Origin: Rhodoferax sp.
GTDB lineage: Bacteria > Pseudomonadota > Gammaproteobacteria > Burkholderiales > Burkholderiaceae_C
Reading direction: 5' to 3'
DNA: 7,669 nucleotides
NCBI GenBank assembly: GCA_029946045.1
Contig: JAQSDS010000042.1
Location: 1-7,669 of the forward strand
The notes under the pieces are model-generated. The model was not told the DNA's origin and did not search any database. It was given only the letters and a program-made list of their open reading frames with translations. Positions 1 through 6,319 of this stretch are shown here, piece by piece; the first letter of the stretch is position 1; every line of letters begins with the position of its first letter. The translations under genes were made by a program, and so were the position numbers.

Positions 1-3
1 TCC

Positions 4-597
4 ATGATGTCTTTTACCCACGTCCAATTGCGCCGCCTGGCGCTGCTGTCGCTGGCCTTGAGCAGCGTGTTATGGGGTGCTGCGCCAGCCAAGGCGCAGA
101 CCGGCACCAGCGCTGCCAACAATTGCCCGGCCGTGTTGCAGCACAGCTTCAACCGCCTGCAAGACGAGACGCCACAAAAGCTGTGCCAGTACGCAGGCAA
201 GGTGCTGCTGGTGGTGAACACCGCGAGCTACTGCGGTTTTACCGGCCAATATGAGGGCCTGGAAGCGCTGCACGCCAAATACCAGGCCAAAGGACTGGTG
301 GTGCTGGGTTTTCCCTCCAATGATTTCGGTCAGCAGGAGCCCGGCAGCGGCAAGGAAATTGCCGACTTTTGCTTCAACACCTATGGCGTGAAATTCCCCA
401 TGTTTTCCAAAAGCGTGGTGCGGGGACCGCAGGCCAGCCCCCTGTACAGCGCACTGGCCAAGGCCACCGGACAGTCGCCGCAGTGGAATTTTCACAAGTA
501 CCTGATCGACCGCAACGGCAAGGTGCTTGCCAGCTTTGCCAGCAAGGTCGAGCCCGACAGCCCCAGCCTGGTGGCGGCTATCGAGAAAGCCCTGTAA
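4..597 (+). CDS. Secreted cysteine-type glutathione peroxidase
   Basis: This is a thiol peroxidase of the glutathione peroxidase family, which reduces hydrogen peroxide or lipid hydroperoxides. Seen: 197 residues with a basic start and a hydrophobic stretch (about residues 9-27) ending in APAKA, so export and cleavage near residue 31 are likely and the mature enzyme would be periplasmic. The active-site block NTASYCGFTGQYEGL places the peroxidatic Cys at residue 77, where animal enzymes have selenocysteine. The other tetrad members are Gln111 (in QQEPGS) and Trp161-Asn162 (in QWNFHKYLID). Cys123 sits where E. coli BtuE also has a Cys and is a candidate resolving Cys, which would suggest thioredoxin-type recycling. 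Family members without a signal are about 160-180 residues. The start is ATG at 4 or ATG at 7; only three bases precede it, so the ribosome site and any further upstream start cannot be judged. The gene converges on sodB, another oxidative-stress gene. Confidence 0.93.
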   Translation: MMSFTHVQLRRLALLSLALSSVLWGAAPAKAQTGTSAANNCPAVLQHSFNRLQDETPQKLCQYAGKVLLVVNTASYCGFTGQYEGLEALHAKYQAKGLVVLGFPSNDFGQQEPGSGKEIADFCFNTYGVKFPMFSKSVVRGPQASPLYSALAKATGQSPQWNFHKYLIDRNGKVLASFASKVEPDSPSLVAAIEKAL

Positions 598-610
598 CAA
601 CCCACAGGTA

Positions 611-634
611 CAAAAAAACCACCCGAAGGTGGTT
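611..634 (-). terminator. Rho-independent terminator, probably for sodB
   Basis: Read on the - strand, a 7-bp stem AACCACC/GGTGGTT (634-628 with 623-617) closes a TTCG loop, the very stable C(UUCG)G tetraloop, and runs straight into a T tract (618-612). The orientation fits transcripts coming from sodB, whose stop lies about 130 bp upstream; the two repeat hairpins at 636-746 lie in between. On the + strand there is no T tract after the stem, so it is not a canonical terminator for the peroxidase gene. Confidence 0.8.
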
Positions 635-635
635 C

Positions 636-746
636 ACTTGAGAACTTGTGGGTCAGACCACTCTCGCAGAGACGTGCTCCGACCCCAACTTACTTGAGGA
701 CTTGCGGGTCAGACCACTCGCGCAGCGACGTGCTCTGACCCCAACT
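636..746. repeat. Two tandem 55-bp REP-like hairpin repeats
   Basis: Copy 1 is 636-690 and copy 2 is 692-746 (period 56), identical at 50 of 55 positions. Each copy folds into a long stem. In copy 2, GGGTCAGA (706-713) pairs with TCTGACCC (734-741), then a C/C mismatch, then CAC (715-717) with GTG (730-732), one bulged C, and TCGC (718-721) with GCGA (725-728) around a 3-base loop GCA. Copy 1 has the same fold. The change T664 to G720 is matched by A670 to C726, so a T-A pair became a G-C pair. This looks like a REP/BIME-type extragenic palindrome in a convergent gap. It may protect mRNA 3' ends or stop transcription, but that role is inferred. Confidence 0.8.
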
Positions 747-762
747 GATTAGTGGGCAGTCT

Positions 763-1344
763 TCAGGCAAAGTTGGCTTCGGCAAAGCGCCAGTTCACCA
801 GGTTACCCAGGTAAGTCTCAACGAATTTCTGACGCAGGTTGCGGTAGTCAATGTAGTAGGCGTGTTCCCAGACATCAACGGTCAGCAGCGCCTTGTCTGC
901 CGTGGTCAGGGGCGTGCCAGCGGCACCCATGTTGACGATGTCGACCGAGCCGTCGGCCTTTTTTACCAGCCAGGTCCAGCCGGAACCAAAATTGCCCACG
1001 GCGCTCTTGACAAAGGCTTCCTTGAACGCAGCGTAAGAACCCCACTTGGCGTTGATGGCAGCCGCCAGCGCGCCGGTGGGTTCGCCGCCGCCGTTGGGGG
1101 TCATGCAGTTCCAGAAGAAGGTGTGGTTCCAAATTTGGGCTGCATTGTTGTAGATGCCGGCGCTGGACTTCTTGACGATGGACTCCAGGTCCATGCTTTC
1201 GAACTCAGTGCCCTTTTGCAGGTTGTTGAGGTTGACCACATACGCGTTGTGGTGCTTGCCGTAATGGAATTCCAGCGTTTCCTTGGAATAGTGGGGTGCC
1301 AGGGCATCCATCGCAAAAGGCAGGGCGGGCAAAGTATGTTCCAT
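763..1344 (-). CDS. sodB: Iron superoxide dismutase SodB
   Basis: Cytoplasmic superoxide dismutase, converting superoxide to hydrogen peroxide and oxygen. Seen: 193 residues from ATG at 1344, the usual length of FeSOD. The metal ligands are His27 ([12 protein letters not shown]), His74 (WNHTFFW), Asp157 and His161 ([13 protein letters not shown]). Gln70 in NNAAQIWNH, the FGSGWTWLV block and the absence of the Mn-type glycine at the Gln70 position mark the iron subtype. There is no signal peptide. The start at 1344 is preferred over an upstream in-frame codon at 1368 because the protein then begins [10 protein letters not shown], as in the family, and a GAGGA ribosome site lies about 4 bases before it. 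The gene follows xseA by 58 bp on the same strand, so co-transcription is likely. A terminator follows at 611-634. I see no convincing Fur box in the 58-bp gap. Confidence 0.97.
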   Translation of the reverse strand: MEHTLPALPFAMDALAPHYSKETLEFHYGKHHNAYVVNLNNLQKGTEFESMDLESIVKKSSAGIYNNAAQIWNHTFFWNCMTPNGGGEPTGALAAAINAKWGSYAAFKEAFVKSAVGNFGSGWTWLVKKADGSVDIVNMGAAGTPLTTADKALLTVDVWEHAYYIDYRNLRQKFVETYLGNLVNWRFAEANFA

Positions 1345-1402
1345 GAGGTCCTCGGTGTTGAGTTGCAAAAAATGGGAATTGTAAAAACTTTCCGGGCGCA
1401 GC

Positions 1403-2680
1403 TTACACCACGCTCAAATCAACCGTGCCGTCGACAAGGGTAGCCTTGACAGCCTGACCTGGCGCGGTCTGCTGACAACTGGCAATGGTGTTGCCCCGAT
1501 CGTCCGACAGCATGGCATAACCACGGGCCAGCACCAGGTGCGGGTCGAGCAGGTTCAAACGCAGAGAAGCCCGCTCCAGCCGCTGTGCCTGCTGTTGCCG
1601 GGCGCGCTGCACGCTGGTGGGCAACTGGGCCACTATGCGCTGCTGATGCTGCTCTTTTTGCTGCAGAAAGTGCCGCGCTGCGCTTTGCAAGCCATGGGCG
1701 CTTGCGGCCAGGCGCAGGTGCTGGCTGGTCAGTCGTTCAGACGGCCGCCCCAGGCGCGCCACGGCCCGGTCCAGCCGTTGGCCCTGGCGGTCGAGCTGGC
1801 GCAGCACGGCGTCGCCCAGGCGCCGTTGTGCCTGGTCCAGTGCGCCCAGCCAGGCCTCGCGCGGCTGCGCCACCAGCTCAGCGGCGGCGGTGGGTGTGGG
1901 TGCGCGCAGGTCGGCGCAGAAGTCGGCAATGGTGAAGTCGGTCTCGTGGCCGACGCCACAAATGATGGGCACCGGGCTTTGCACCATCAAGCGCGCCAGG
2001 GCTTCGTCGTTGAAGGCCCACAGGTCTTCCAGCGCGCCGCCGCCACGCACCATCAAAATGACATCAATCGGCTGCACCTTGCATTGGTACAAGGCAGACA
2101 GCGCGGCCATCAACTCGGCCGGGGCGTTGGCGCCCTGCACTGAGGCTGGCGCCAGCACCACCGGAATGTGCGGCACGCGCCGCTGCAAGGCGGTGACCAC
2201 ATCGTGCAAGGCGGCCGCGCCCAGCGAGGTCACCAGACCGATGGCGCGCGGCATCAGCGGCAGCGCCCGCTTGCGGGCGGCGTCAAACAAGCCTTGCGCT
2301 TCCAGTCTGGCCTTGAGCTTGAGAAATTCCTCAAACAAGTTGCCTTGGCCCGCGCGGCGCATGCCTTCAACAATCAGTTGCAGATCTCCGCGCGGCTCAT
2401 AGACCCCCAGGCGACCCTGGACTTCCACCAGTTCACCGTCGCGCGGCGCAAAGTCAAGGCCGCTGGCGGCACGCTTGAACATGGCACAGCGCAACTGTCC
2501 GGAAGCGTCTTTCAGAGAAAAGTAACAGTGGCCGCTGGCAGCACGTGAAAACCCTGACAACTCGCCACGCACGGTCACCGGATTAAATCGTGCCTGCAGC
2601 GCATCGGCAATGGCTCGGCACAGCGCACCCACCGCCCAGACAGTGCCTGAAACCGGCAGCAAAGACGGTGCAAGGCTCAT
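1403..2680 (-). CDS. xseA: Exodeoxyribonuclease VII large subunit XseA
   Basis: Catalytic subunit of exonuclease VII, which with several XseB subunits degrades single-stranded DNA from both ends to short oligonucleotides in repair. Seen: 425 residues. An N-terminal OB-fold (about 14-107) carries [20 protein letters not shown]. The catalytic core (about 115-270) has GLVTS..AAALHD (Asp160), [17 protein letters not shown] (Arg212) and [13 protein letters not shown] (His245, Asp248), with the same relative spacing as the essential E. coli residues D155, R205, H238 and D241. A long charged, Gln-rich helical region (about 275-375) matches the coiled-coil arm that binds XseB, followed by the usual C-terminal segment with ARGYAML. 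It is slightly shorter than the E. coli protein (456). The start is ATG at 2680, with an AGGTGA ribosome site about 6 bases upstream. No xseB is seen nearby. The upstream gap 2681-2914 has a candidate promoter and DnaA boxes; sodB follows. Confidence 0.97.
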   Translation of the reverse strand: MSLAPSLLPVSGTVWAVGALCRAIADALQARFNPVTVRGELSGFSRAASGHCYFSLKDASGQLRCAMFKRAASGLDFAPRDGELVEVQGRLGVYEPRGDLQLIVEGMRRAGQGNLFEEFLKLKARLEAQGLFDAARKRALPLMPRAIGLVTSLGAAALHDVVTALQRRVPHIPVVLAPASVQGANAPAELMAALSALYQCKVQPIDVILMVRGGGALEDLWAFNDEALARLMVQSPVPIICGVGHETDFTIADFCADLRAPTPTAAAELVAQPREAWLGALDQAQRRLGDAVLRQLDRQGQRLDRAVARLGRPSERLTSQHLRLAASAHGLQSAARHFLQQKEQHQQRIVAQLPTSVQRARQQQAQRLERASLRLNLLDPHLVLARGYAMLSDDRGNTIASCQQTAPGQAVKATLVDGTVDLSVV

Positions 2681-2914
2681 GTCACGTCACCTGCCGCTAG
2701 CAACACGATAGCGAATTGCCCACAATTTTTGGGCGCGGTCAAAAATACAAAAAAGCTAGCAGACGGTTGAGTTTTTACGTAGAACATCATTGATTTAATT
2801 ACGTTTTTTGTTGATTAAATTTTAATCAGAGCCACTTGTGTCAAGCGCGACGCCGTTCGGCGCACCTTTTCAGGGCAATTATTCACAAAGTTATCCACAG
2901 AAATGGTGAGTAAT
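2681..2914. other. AT-rich intergenic region between cyclase and xseA
   Basis: This 234-bp gap separates the end of the adenylate cyclase gene from the start of xseA. Besides the DnaA boxes, palindrome and candidate promoter, it holds a small hairpin GCCCA/TGGGC (2718-2722 with 2730-2734) and a CGCC/GGCG hairpin (2851-2862). Neither is followed by a T tract, so I see no clear terminator for the cyclase gene. No coding frame in it looks real. Confidence 0.7.
2812..2844 (-). promoter_or_regulatory. Candidate xseA promoter with palindromic operator
   Basis: On the - strand an exact TTGACA (-35) lies at 2844-2839. Downstream are TAAAAT (2824-2819, spacing 14) and TTTAAT (2819-2814, spacing 19), each one base from TATAAT; neither spacing is ideal. 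Over this -10 area lies a perfect 17-bp palindrome, TGATTAAA-T-TTTAATCA (2812-2828), which could be a repressor site. A related half, TGATTTAAT, is at 2791-2799. The start of xseA lies about 130 bp further downstream, so the leader would be long. The -35 hexamer and palindrome are seen directly; promoter activity is inferred. Confidence 0.4.
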
Positions 2915-2919
2915 TCACA
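2879..2919 (+). promoter_or_regulatory. DnaA-box cluster
   Basis: Two exact matches to the DnaA box TTATNCACA lie 12 bp apart in the same orientation: TTATTCACA (2879-2887) and TTATCCACA (2891-2899). The second is the strongest E. coli-type box. A third, TAATTCACA (2911-2919), has one mismatch and overlaps the stop codon of the cyclase gene. About 50 bp away is a very AT-rich stretch (2741-2830, 67 of 90 bases A or T). The boxes lie upstream of the candidate xseA promoter, so DnaA control of xseA or a DnaA-titrating locus is possible. No dnaA, dnaN, rpmH or repA gene is in the window to support a replication origin. Confidence 0.65.
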
Positions 2920-4207
2920 AGCTCACCTCAAAAATTTGAACCGGCTCATGCGAACCCTGAAAATCGGCCTCACCTTGGGCCACACAGGCAATTTTGTCAT
3001 GCACCAAAGACCAGGTGGAGTGACTGATCAACACATGGTCTGGCAGGCAATGGGCCTGAATACGCGCCGCCAGATTGACCTGCCTGCCAATCGCTGTGTA
3101 TTCAAGGCGCTGCTGGGAACCAAAGGCACCCACGCTGGCCTGGCCGGTATTGATGCCAATGCGGATGTGAAACGGGTGCGTGATGCCCTGCCCAACCCAC
3201 TTTTGCCGCAGCACATGCATGCTGTGCTGCATCTCGACGCCCATACGCACAGCCCGCAAAGCCTGATCGCGGTCGTTGCTGCTTTGCGGCGCGCCAAAAA
3301 AGATCATGATGGCATCACCCACAAATTTGTCGATGGTGGCGCCATAACGCTGCGCAATCAAGGTCATTTCTGACAGATAGTCATTCAGCAGCAAGGACAG
3401 GTCTTCGGGTTCGATGGCATCGGCGGTGGTTGAAAAGTCCTTGATGTCAGAAAAAAACAAGGTCAATTTACGGCGCTCGTGGCGTTCCATCGCCGCGTAA
3501 TTGCCATTGCGCACCTCATCGGTCAGTTGCACCGCAACATAACGGCTGATGATGGCATTGGCTTTGACCAGGGTTTCACCCACGGCCAGCAACTCTTTCT
3601 CGCGCTGTTTCCAGCGTTCCACAATGAAATAGACAATGGCCAGCACCACCCCGAGCAACAGCATGGTGATGGCGTTCATGGGCCGCAGCAGCCCCGGGTT
3701 GACCTGGCCGATGCTGGCTGCGGTGGTGTTGAAAAAGGGCGCGTAAGGAATCTGCCCGGCATAGGCGCCCGCCAGCAGCAGGCTGTTGAAAGCCAGGGTG
3801 CTAAGTAAATTGACCCACATTTCACGCGCAGAAAAAAGGGTCAGCCCCACCACCCAGGCTGCCACGATGGCTACGCCGGCATACAAATGGGTGAAAAGCC
3901 CATAAAAATAGGTGGAAAAAATCACCACCCAGGTGCACAGGGCAATGGTGGCGTTGTTCAACCAGGGACTGGGCGCAAGCTGGTAACGCAGCCGGTAGCT
4001 GATAGCGCTCAGCAGGCTCATGACGCCGCCCGTCAGGGCCACCACCCAAGCCGCTGTTGGCAGGAAAGCCTGGTTGACTTCAGGATTGGCTTGCGGGTAC
4101 CAAAACGCGTGCGCGTAAACCGCAAGGTACAACAAGGCAAAGCACACATTGATGCCGCTTGCAGCCAGGCAACGCTGCGCTGGCGACCAAGCTAAAGGAT
4201 TGTTCAA
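2915..4207 (-). CDS. Membrane-anchored class III adenylate cyclase
   Basis: Predicted to make cAMP from ATP at the inner face of the cytoplasmic membrane. Seen: 430 residues. About six hydrophobic segments (near 17-36, 50-70, 85-106, 108-125, 134-151, 176-196) form an N-terminal membrane domain I cannot assign to a named sensor family. A charged linker helix (about 198-245) leads to the class III cyclase domain (about 246-410). All catalytic positions look intact: metal Asp254 (FFSDIKDFS) and Asp298 (KFVGDAIM), adenine-selecting Lys294, Thr371 in EYTAIG (Lys plus Thr is the class IIIb pairing), and Asn378 and Arg382 in VNLAARI. It should therefore be an active, ATP-specific enzyme working as a homodimer. 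The start is TTG at 4207, chosen for the strong GGGAGG site 6 bases upstream. The neighbour at 4758-6296 also carries a cyclase domain. The 550-bp gap upstream argues for separate transcription; I see no clear promoter there. Confidence 0.92.
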   Translation of the reverse strand: MNNPLAWSPAQRCLAASGINVCFALLYLAVYAHAFWYPQANPEVNQAFLPTAAWVVALTGGVMSLLSAISYRLRYQLAPSPWLNNATIALCTWVVIFSTYFYGLFTHLYAGVAIVAAWVVGLTLFSAREMWVNLLSTLAFNSLLLAGAYAGQIPYAPFFNTTAASIGQVNPGLLRPMNAITMLLLGVVLAIVYFIVERWKQREKELLAVGETLVKANAIISRYVAVQLTDEVRNGNYAAMERHERRKLTLFFSDIKDFSTTADAIEPEDLSLLLNDYLSEMTLIAQRYGATIDKFVGDAIMIFFGAPQSSNDRDQALRAVRMGVEMQHSMHVLRQKWVGQGITHPFHIRIGINTGQASVGAFGSQQRLEYTAIGRQVNLAARIQAHCLPDHVLISHSTWSLVHDKIACVAQGEADFQGSHEPVQIFEVSL

Positions 4208-4213
4208 TTGACG

Positions 4214-4223
4214 CCTCCCTCTT
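4214..4223 (-). promoter_or_regulatory. Strong ribosome site fixing a TTG start
   Basis: On the - strand AAGAGGGAGG (4223-4214) ends 6 bases before a TTG codon (4207-4205). No ATG or GTG in frame has comparable support, so this site fixes the cyclase start at TTG. Confidence 0.75.
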
Positions 4224-4270
4224 TGTTATGGCTGGATGGTAAGGCGTTTTAGCCGCAAGGCATAGCGCCA

Positions 4271-4698
4271 GGTGCGATTCAAAGTGATATGGGCTTCAGA
4301 TGAATTATTCTTTTCCGAAGCGCTCAGGTGGGTCTATCGGGTCGAGGCCCATATTACGGTGGTAGACGAATCAGCCGGGCGATACGCTTTGCTACGTGTC
4401 ACCCGCCCGCTGCACGGGCTCCTTCTTTACCTCCGCATAGCGTATCGCCCGGCTGATTTTGCGAGTGATTGGGTAGGCTGGCAGGGGAATTCAGACTTCG
4501 ACGGTGTCAGGCACGGTGATTGGGCCATGTGACCGGGCTTTGGGGTGGAAGGCGCGCGACGACGAGCGCTTGCATACAGCCGCTTCAATTTCGCGTGTGT
4601 TTTCACCCCAAAACCGCATGCGCATGGCCCAGTCGACGGGCCGGATATCACGTGATGCCTTGATTTCTTCAGGGTGCCACACCACTTTGAATCGCGCC
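4271..4698. repeat. Structured region bounded by imperfect 23-bp inverted repeats
   Basis: The ends are inverted repeats. 4271-4293 matches the reverse complement of 4676-4698 at 19 of 23 positions, with a perfect 13-bp core GCGATTCAAAGTG (4274-4286 and 4683-4695). Inside are more inverted pairs. GTGATATGGGC (4284-4294) pairs with 4347-4357 (10 of 11), and the 24-bp pair is at 4369-4458. A nested double pair joins TGGGCCATG (4521-4529) with CATGGCCCA (4623-4631), and TTTGGGGTG (4539-4547) with CACCCCAAA (4604-4612). No transposase is encoded and no clean target-site duplication is seen; TAGCGC at 4263-4268 and 4702-4707 is only six bases and unevenly placed. It could be a MITE-like element, a structured RNA or a decayed region. 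Confidence 0.45.
4369..4458. repeat. 24-bp near-perfect inverted repeat (long hairpin)
   Basis: The arm at 4369-4392 pairs with 4435-4458 at 23 of 24 positions; the outer 18 bases (AATCAGCCGGGCGATACG) are perfect. The 42-base loop contains a further 5-bp stem, GCCCG (4405-4409) with CGGGC (4415-4419), around CTGCA. No T tract follows on either strand, so it is not an ordinary terminator. I also see no integron attC core sites (RYYYAAC/GTTRRRY) at the arm ends. Confidence 0.8.
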
Positions 4699-4727
4699 CC
4701 GTAGCGCTTGGCGGCCAAACTCAACAA
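4491..4727 (-). CDS. Doubtful small unrecognised protein
   Basis: A 78-codon frame with TTG at 4727, 30 bp after the stop of the MerR-cyclase gene on the same strand. A stop codon lies 8 codons upstream of the TTG, so no ATG start is available. The product (KRYGARFKVVWHPEEIKASR ... PVDWAMRMRFWGENTREIEA) is charged, non-repetitive and rich in Trp, looking more protein-like than the other frames of the gap, but I recognise no family. No good ribosome site precedes the TTG. The frame also covers inverted repeats of the structured region, which could create it by chance. It might be a small translationally coupled gene, a gene remnant or nothing. Confidence 0.25.
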   Translation of the reverse strand: MLSLAAKRYGARFKVVWHPEEIKASRDIRPVDWAMRMRFWGENTREIEAAVCKRSSSRAFHPKARSHGPITVPDTVEV

Positions 4728-4757
4728 ATTGCCCGGCGAGTACGGCGTTTAACTGTG

Positions 4758-6296
4758 TCAGAGCTTTGGCAACACCTCAGCCACGGCGCAGGTGGCGATG
4801 TCCATGAGTTTGGCGTGGCGCGGCTCGTTGCTCGACAACAGTGAGGTCACCTGGGCATAAGAGTTATTGACAAACACCTTGCCCTCAGGTGTGTCGCGCT
4901 CGACGCCGTAGCGGATTTTTGAGCGTTCGGTGCTGGACAATTTGCTGAGCAAACCCTTGGTGGCCCAGACCTTGCCAAAACGTGCCAGGTCAGACAAACG
5001 GCCGCAAATGTTGATGGTTTCCCCCAGCACCACCAATTCATAGTTGGTATTGGTCTTGAATGTACCCAGCCATTCCTCGCCCTCGCTCAAGCCGATGTTC
5101 ATGTACAACTGGTTGGTCCAGCCCTTGCGCACTTTCCAGTCATGGCTGATGCCTTGCATGGTCTCGCGCACCTTGTTGGCGCACAGCACGGCGTTCATCA
5201 GGTAATTGCGGTCGGGCTGCGGAAAGAAGTAGTACACCATGCCGTCGCCCGTGTGTTTGCCATAGGCGCCGTAATATTCCCGAAAGATCGGGTCCAGCGT
5301 AGACCAGATCTGGTTGATGAGCTGAAAGTAGTCTTCGGGTGGCAACTCGGAACAAATGCGCACCGAGTTCTGCAGGTCGGCCACCATCACCGCCAGCGGT
5401 GTCAACACCGGCAGGCGCTGGCTCAGCAAACTGCGAATGAAGGTGTCGCGCCGCGATATCGAGTTCAGCAGCTGGTTCACGTCTTGTTGGTCCGGCACAT
5501 AGACAATCAACACGCCTTCGCGAAAGCCCAGGGCCACGACCTGGCAGGGGCCCACATCGGGATTGGGATGCATCAGCCCAACAATGTGCTGAATTCGGTT
5601 GTCGGGTTCGGGGCATTGGTCATAACAAGCCATCAACCAGTGCCGCTGCGCATCAGGCAGGTCACCCAGATTCTGGCTGAAGGTCTGGCGCGGCAACCGA
5701 CTTTTGATCAGGCCCAGATGGGCATTGAACAAGCTGGCCTGCTCTGGCGCGGGCAGATCGGCAGCCCAGTCGAGCAGCGTCGGCACGATGGAGCGGTCGG
5801 TGGCGCGCTCCGGGATCTGGTTGCCGGCAAAGAATTCTTTCTGGGCCAGCGCATTGAGCCAAATCAGCTGGAACTCGAAGTTGACCATGTAAGCGGCATA
5901 GGGAATGTTTTCCACCGAGACCTGGACCGATTCGCTGGCTTGAACCGCGCCAGAAGGGTTGCGTTTTTCAGCAACAGGTGGCTGGTCAACCGGCGGTCTG
6001 ACGATCAACGGTGGTGCTTGTTGCGGTGGCGGGGCAATCTGTTTGACAGGTTCTGCCGCATCGGCCAGTTGGTGCCTGATGTCTTCCATGCTGACGCCGG
6101 CACGTTTGAGATCCTGGATTTGCTGAATACGGCCCAAGGCCCAATCCGGGAAATAGCCCAGCGTGGTGGGCGCCTCGCCCGGCACCGCCGCTTGGCGACG
6201 CACCTCGGGCCGGGGCAGCAAGCCGACAGCAATGTAGTTGTTCAGGGTGGCCCGAGAGATACCAGCCCCTTCAAGCAGCGCAACGCTAGTTAACAT
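4758..6296 (-). CDS. MerR-type HTH, PAS-like and nucleotide cyclase fusion
   Basis: Probable one-component regulator that may also make a cyclic nucleotide. Seen: 512 residues from ATG 6296. Residues 1-78 are a MerR-type winged helix (GISRATLNNYIAVGLLPRPE, then GYFPDWALGRIQQIQDLKRA and GVSMEDIRHQL) with an expanded wing. A Pro- and Gln-rich linker (about 82-122) leads to a PAS-like region (about 126-265: AAYMVNFEFQLIWLNALAQ), then a class III cyclase domain (about 301-470). There, metal Asp307 (VADLQ) and Asp351 (GKHTGDG), Lys347, Asn429 and Arg433 (INICGRL) are kept. The second base-selecting residue, usually Asp or Thr, is Val422. No membrane segment or signal is seen. Activity is possible but base choice is unclear. 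An alternative TTG start at 6383 would add 29 residues encoded by the operator-like repeats and is rejected. Ribosome-site support at 6296 is weak. The operator array upstream suggests self-regulation. Confidence 0.85.
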   Translation of the reverse strand: MLTSVALLEGAGISRATLNNYIAVGLLPRPEVRRQAAVPGEAPTTLGYFPDWALGRIQQIQDLKRAGVSMEDIRHQLADAAEPVKQIAPPPQQAPPLIVRPPVDQPPVAEKRNPSGAVQASESVQVSVENIPYAAYMVNFEFQLIWLNALAQKEFFAGNQIPERATDRSIVPTLLDWAADLPAPEQASLFNAHLGLIKSRLPRQTFSQNLGDLPDAQRHWLMACYDQCPEPDNRIQHIVGLMHPNPDVGPCQVVALGFREGVLIVYVPDQQDVNQLLNSISRRDTFIRSLLSQRLPVLTPLAVMVADLQNSVRICSELPPEDYFQLINQIWSTLDPIFREYYGAYGKHTGDGMVYYFFPQPDRNYLMNAVLCANKVRETMQGISHDWKVRKGWTNQLYMNIGLSEGEEWLGTFKTNTNYELVVLGETINICGRLSDLARFGKVWATKGLLSKLSSTERSKIRYGVERDTPEGKVFVNNSYAQVTSLLSSNEPRHAKLMDIATCAVAEVLPKL

Positions 6297-6319
6297 GAGA
6301 TGACCCACTGTTTTCTTTG

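Noticed and set aside
636..746. CRISPR array
   Set aside because: Only two copies, separated by a single base with no spacer, and each unit is an almost complete hairpin.
1345..1402. Terminator between xseA and sodB
   Set aside because: GGAA/TTCC before a T run on the - strand is only a 4-bp stem with a large loop, too weak to call; co-transcription is the simpler reading.
1538..2143. + strand open frame of 201 codons
   Set aside because: Antisense to xseA in GC-rich DNA, with Gln- and His-rich shadow composition.
2741..2919. Chromosomal replication origin
   Set aside because: DnaA boxes and an AT-rich stretch are present, but there is no dnaA, dnaN, rpmH, gidA or parAB context. It is kept only as a DnaA-box cluster to be tested.
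4369..4458. Integron attC site
   Set aside because: The hairpin size fits, but the conserved RYYYAAC and GTTRRRY core sites are missing at the arm ends and no integrase or cassette is seen.
4272..4532. 86-codon + strand frame starting with GTG, opposite to all neighbours
   Set aside because: No ribosome site, no recognisable family, and most of it is made of the inverted repeats, which by themselves explain similar words such as SAGRYA and AYRPAD.
4263..4707. TAGCGC direct repeats as a target-site duplication
   Set aside because: Only six bases and at unequal distances from the two terminal inverted repeats, so chance is likely.
5142..6293. Long + strand open frame of 383 codons
   Set aside because: It lies antisense to the MerR-cyclase gene, whose domains and catalytic residues are clear. 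Its translation shows no domain and looks like a high-GC shadow.
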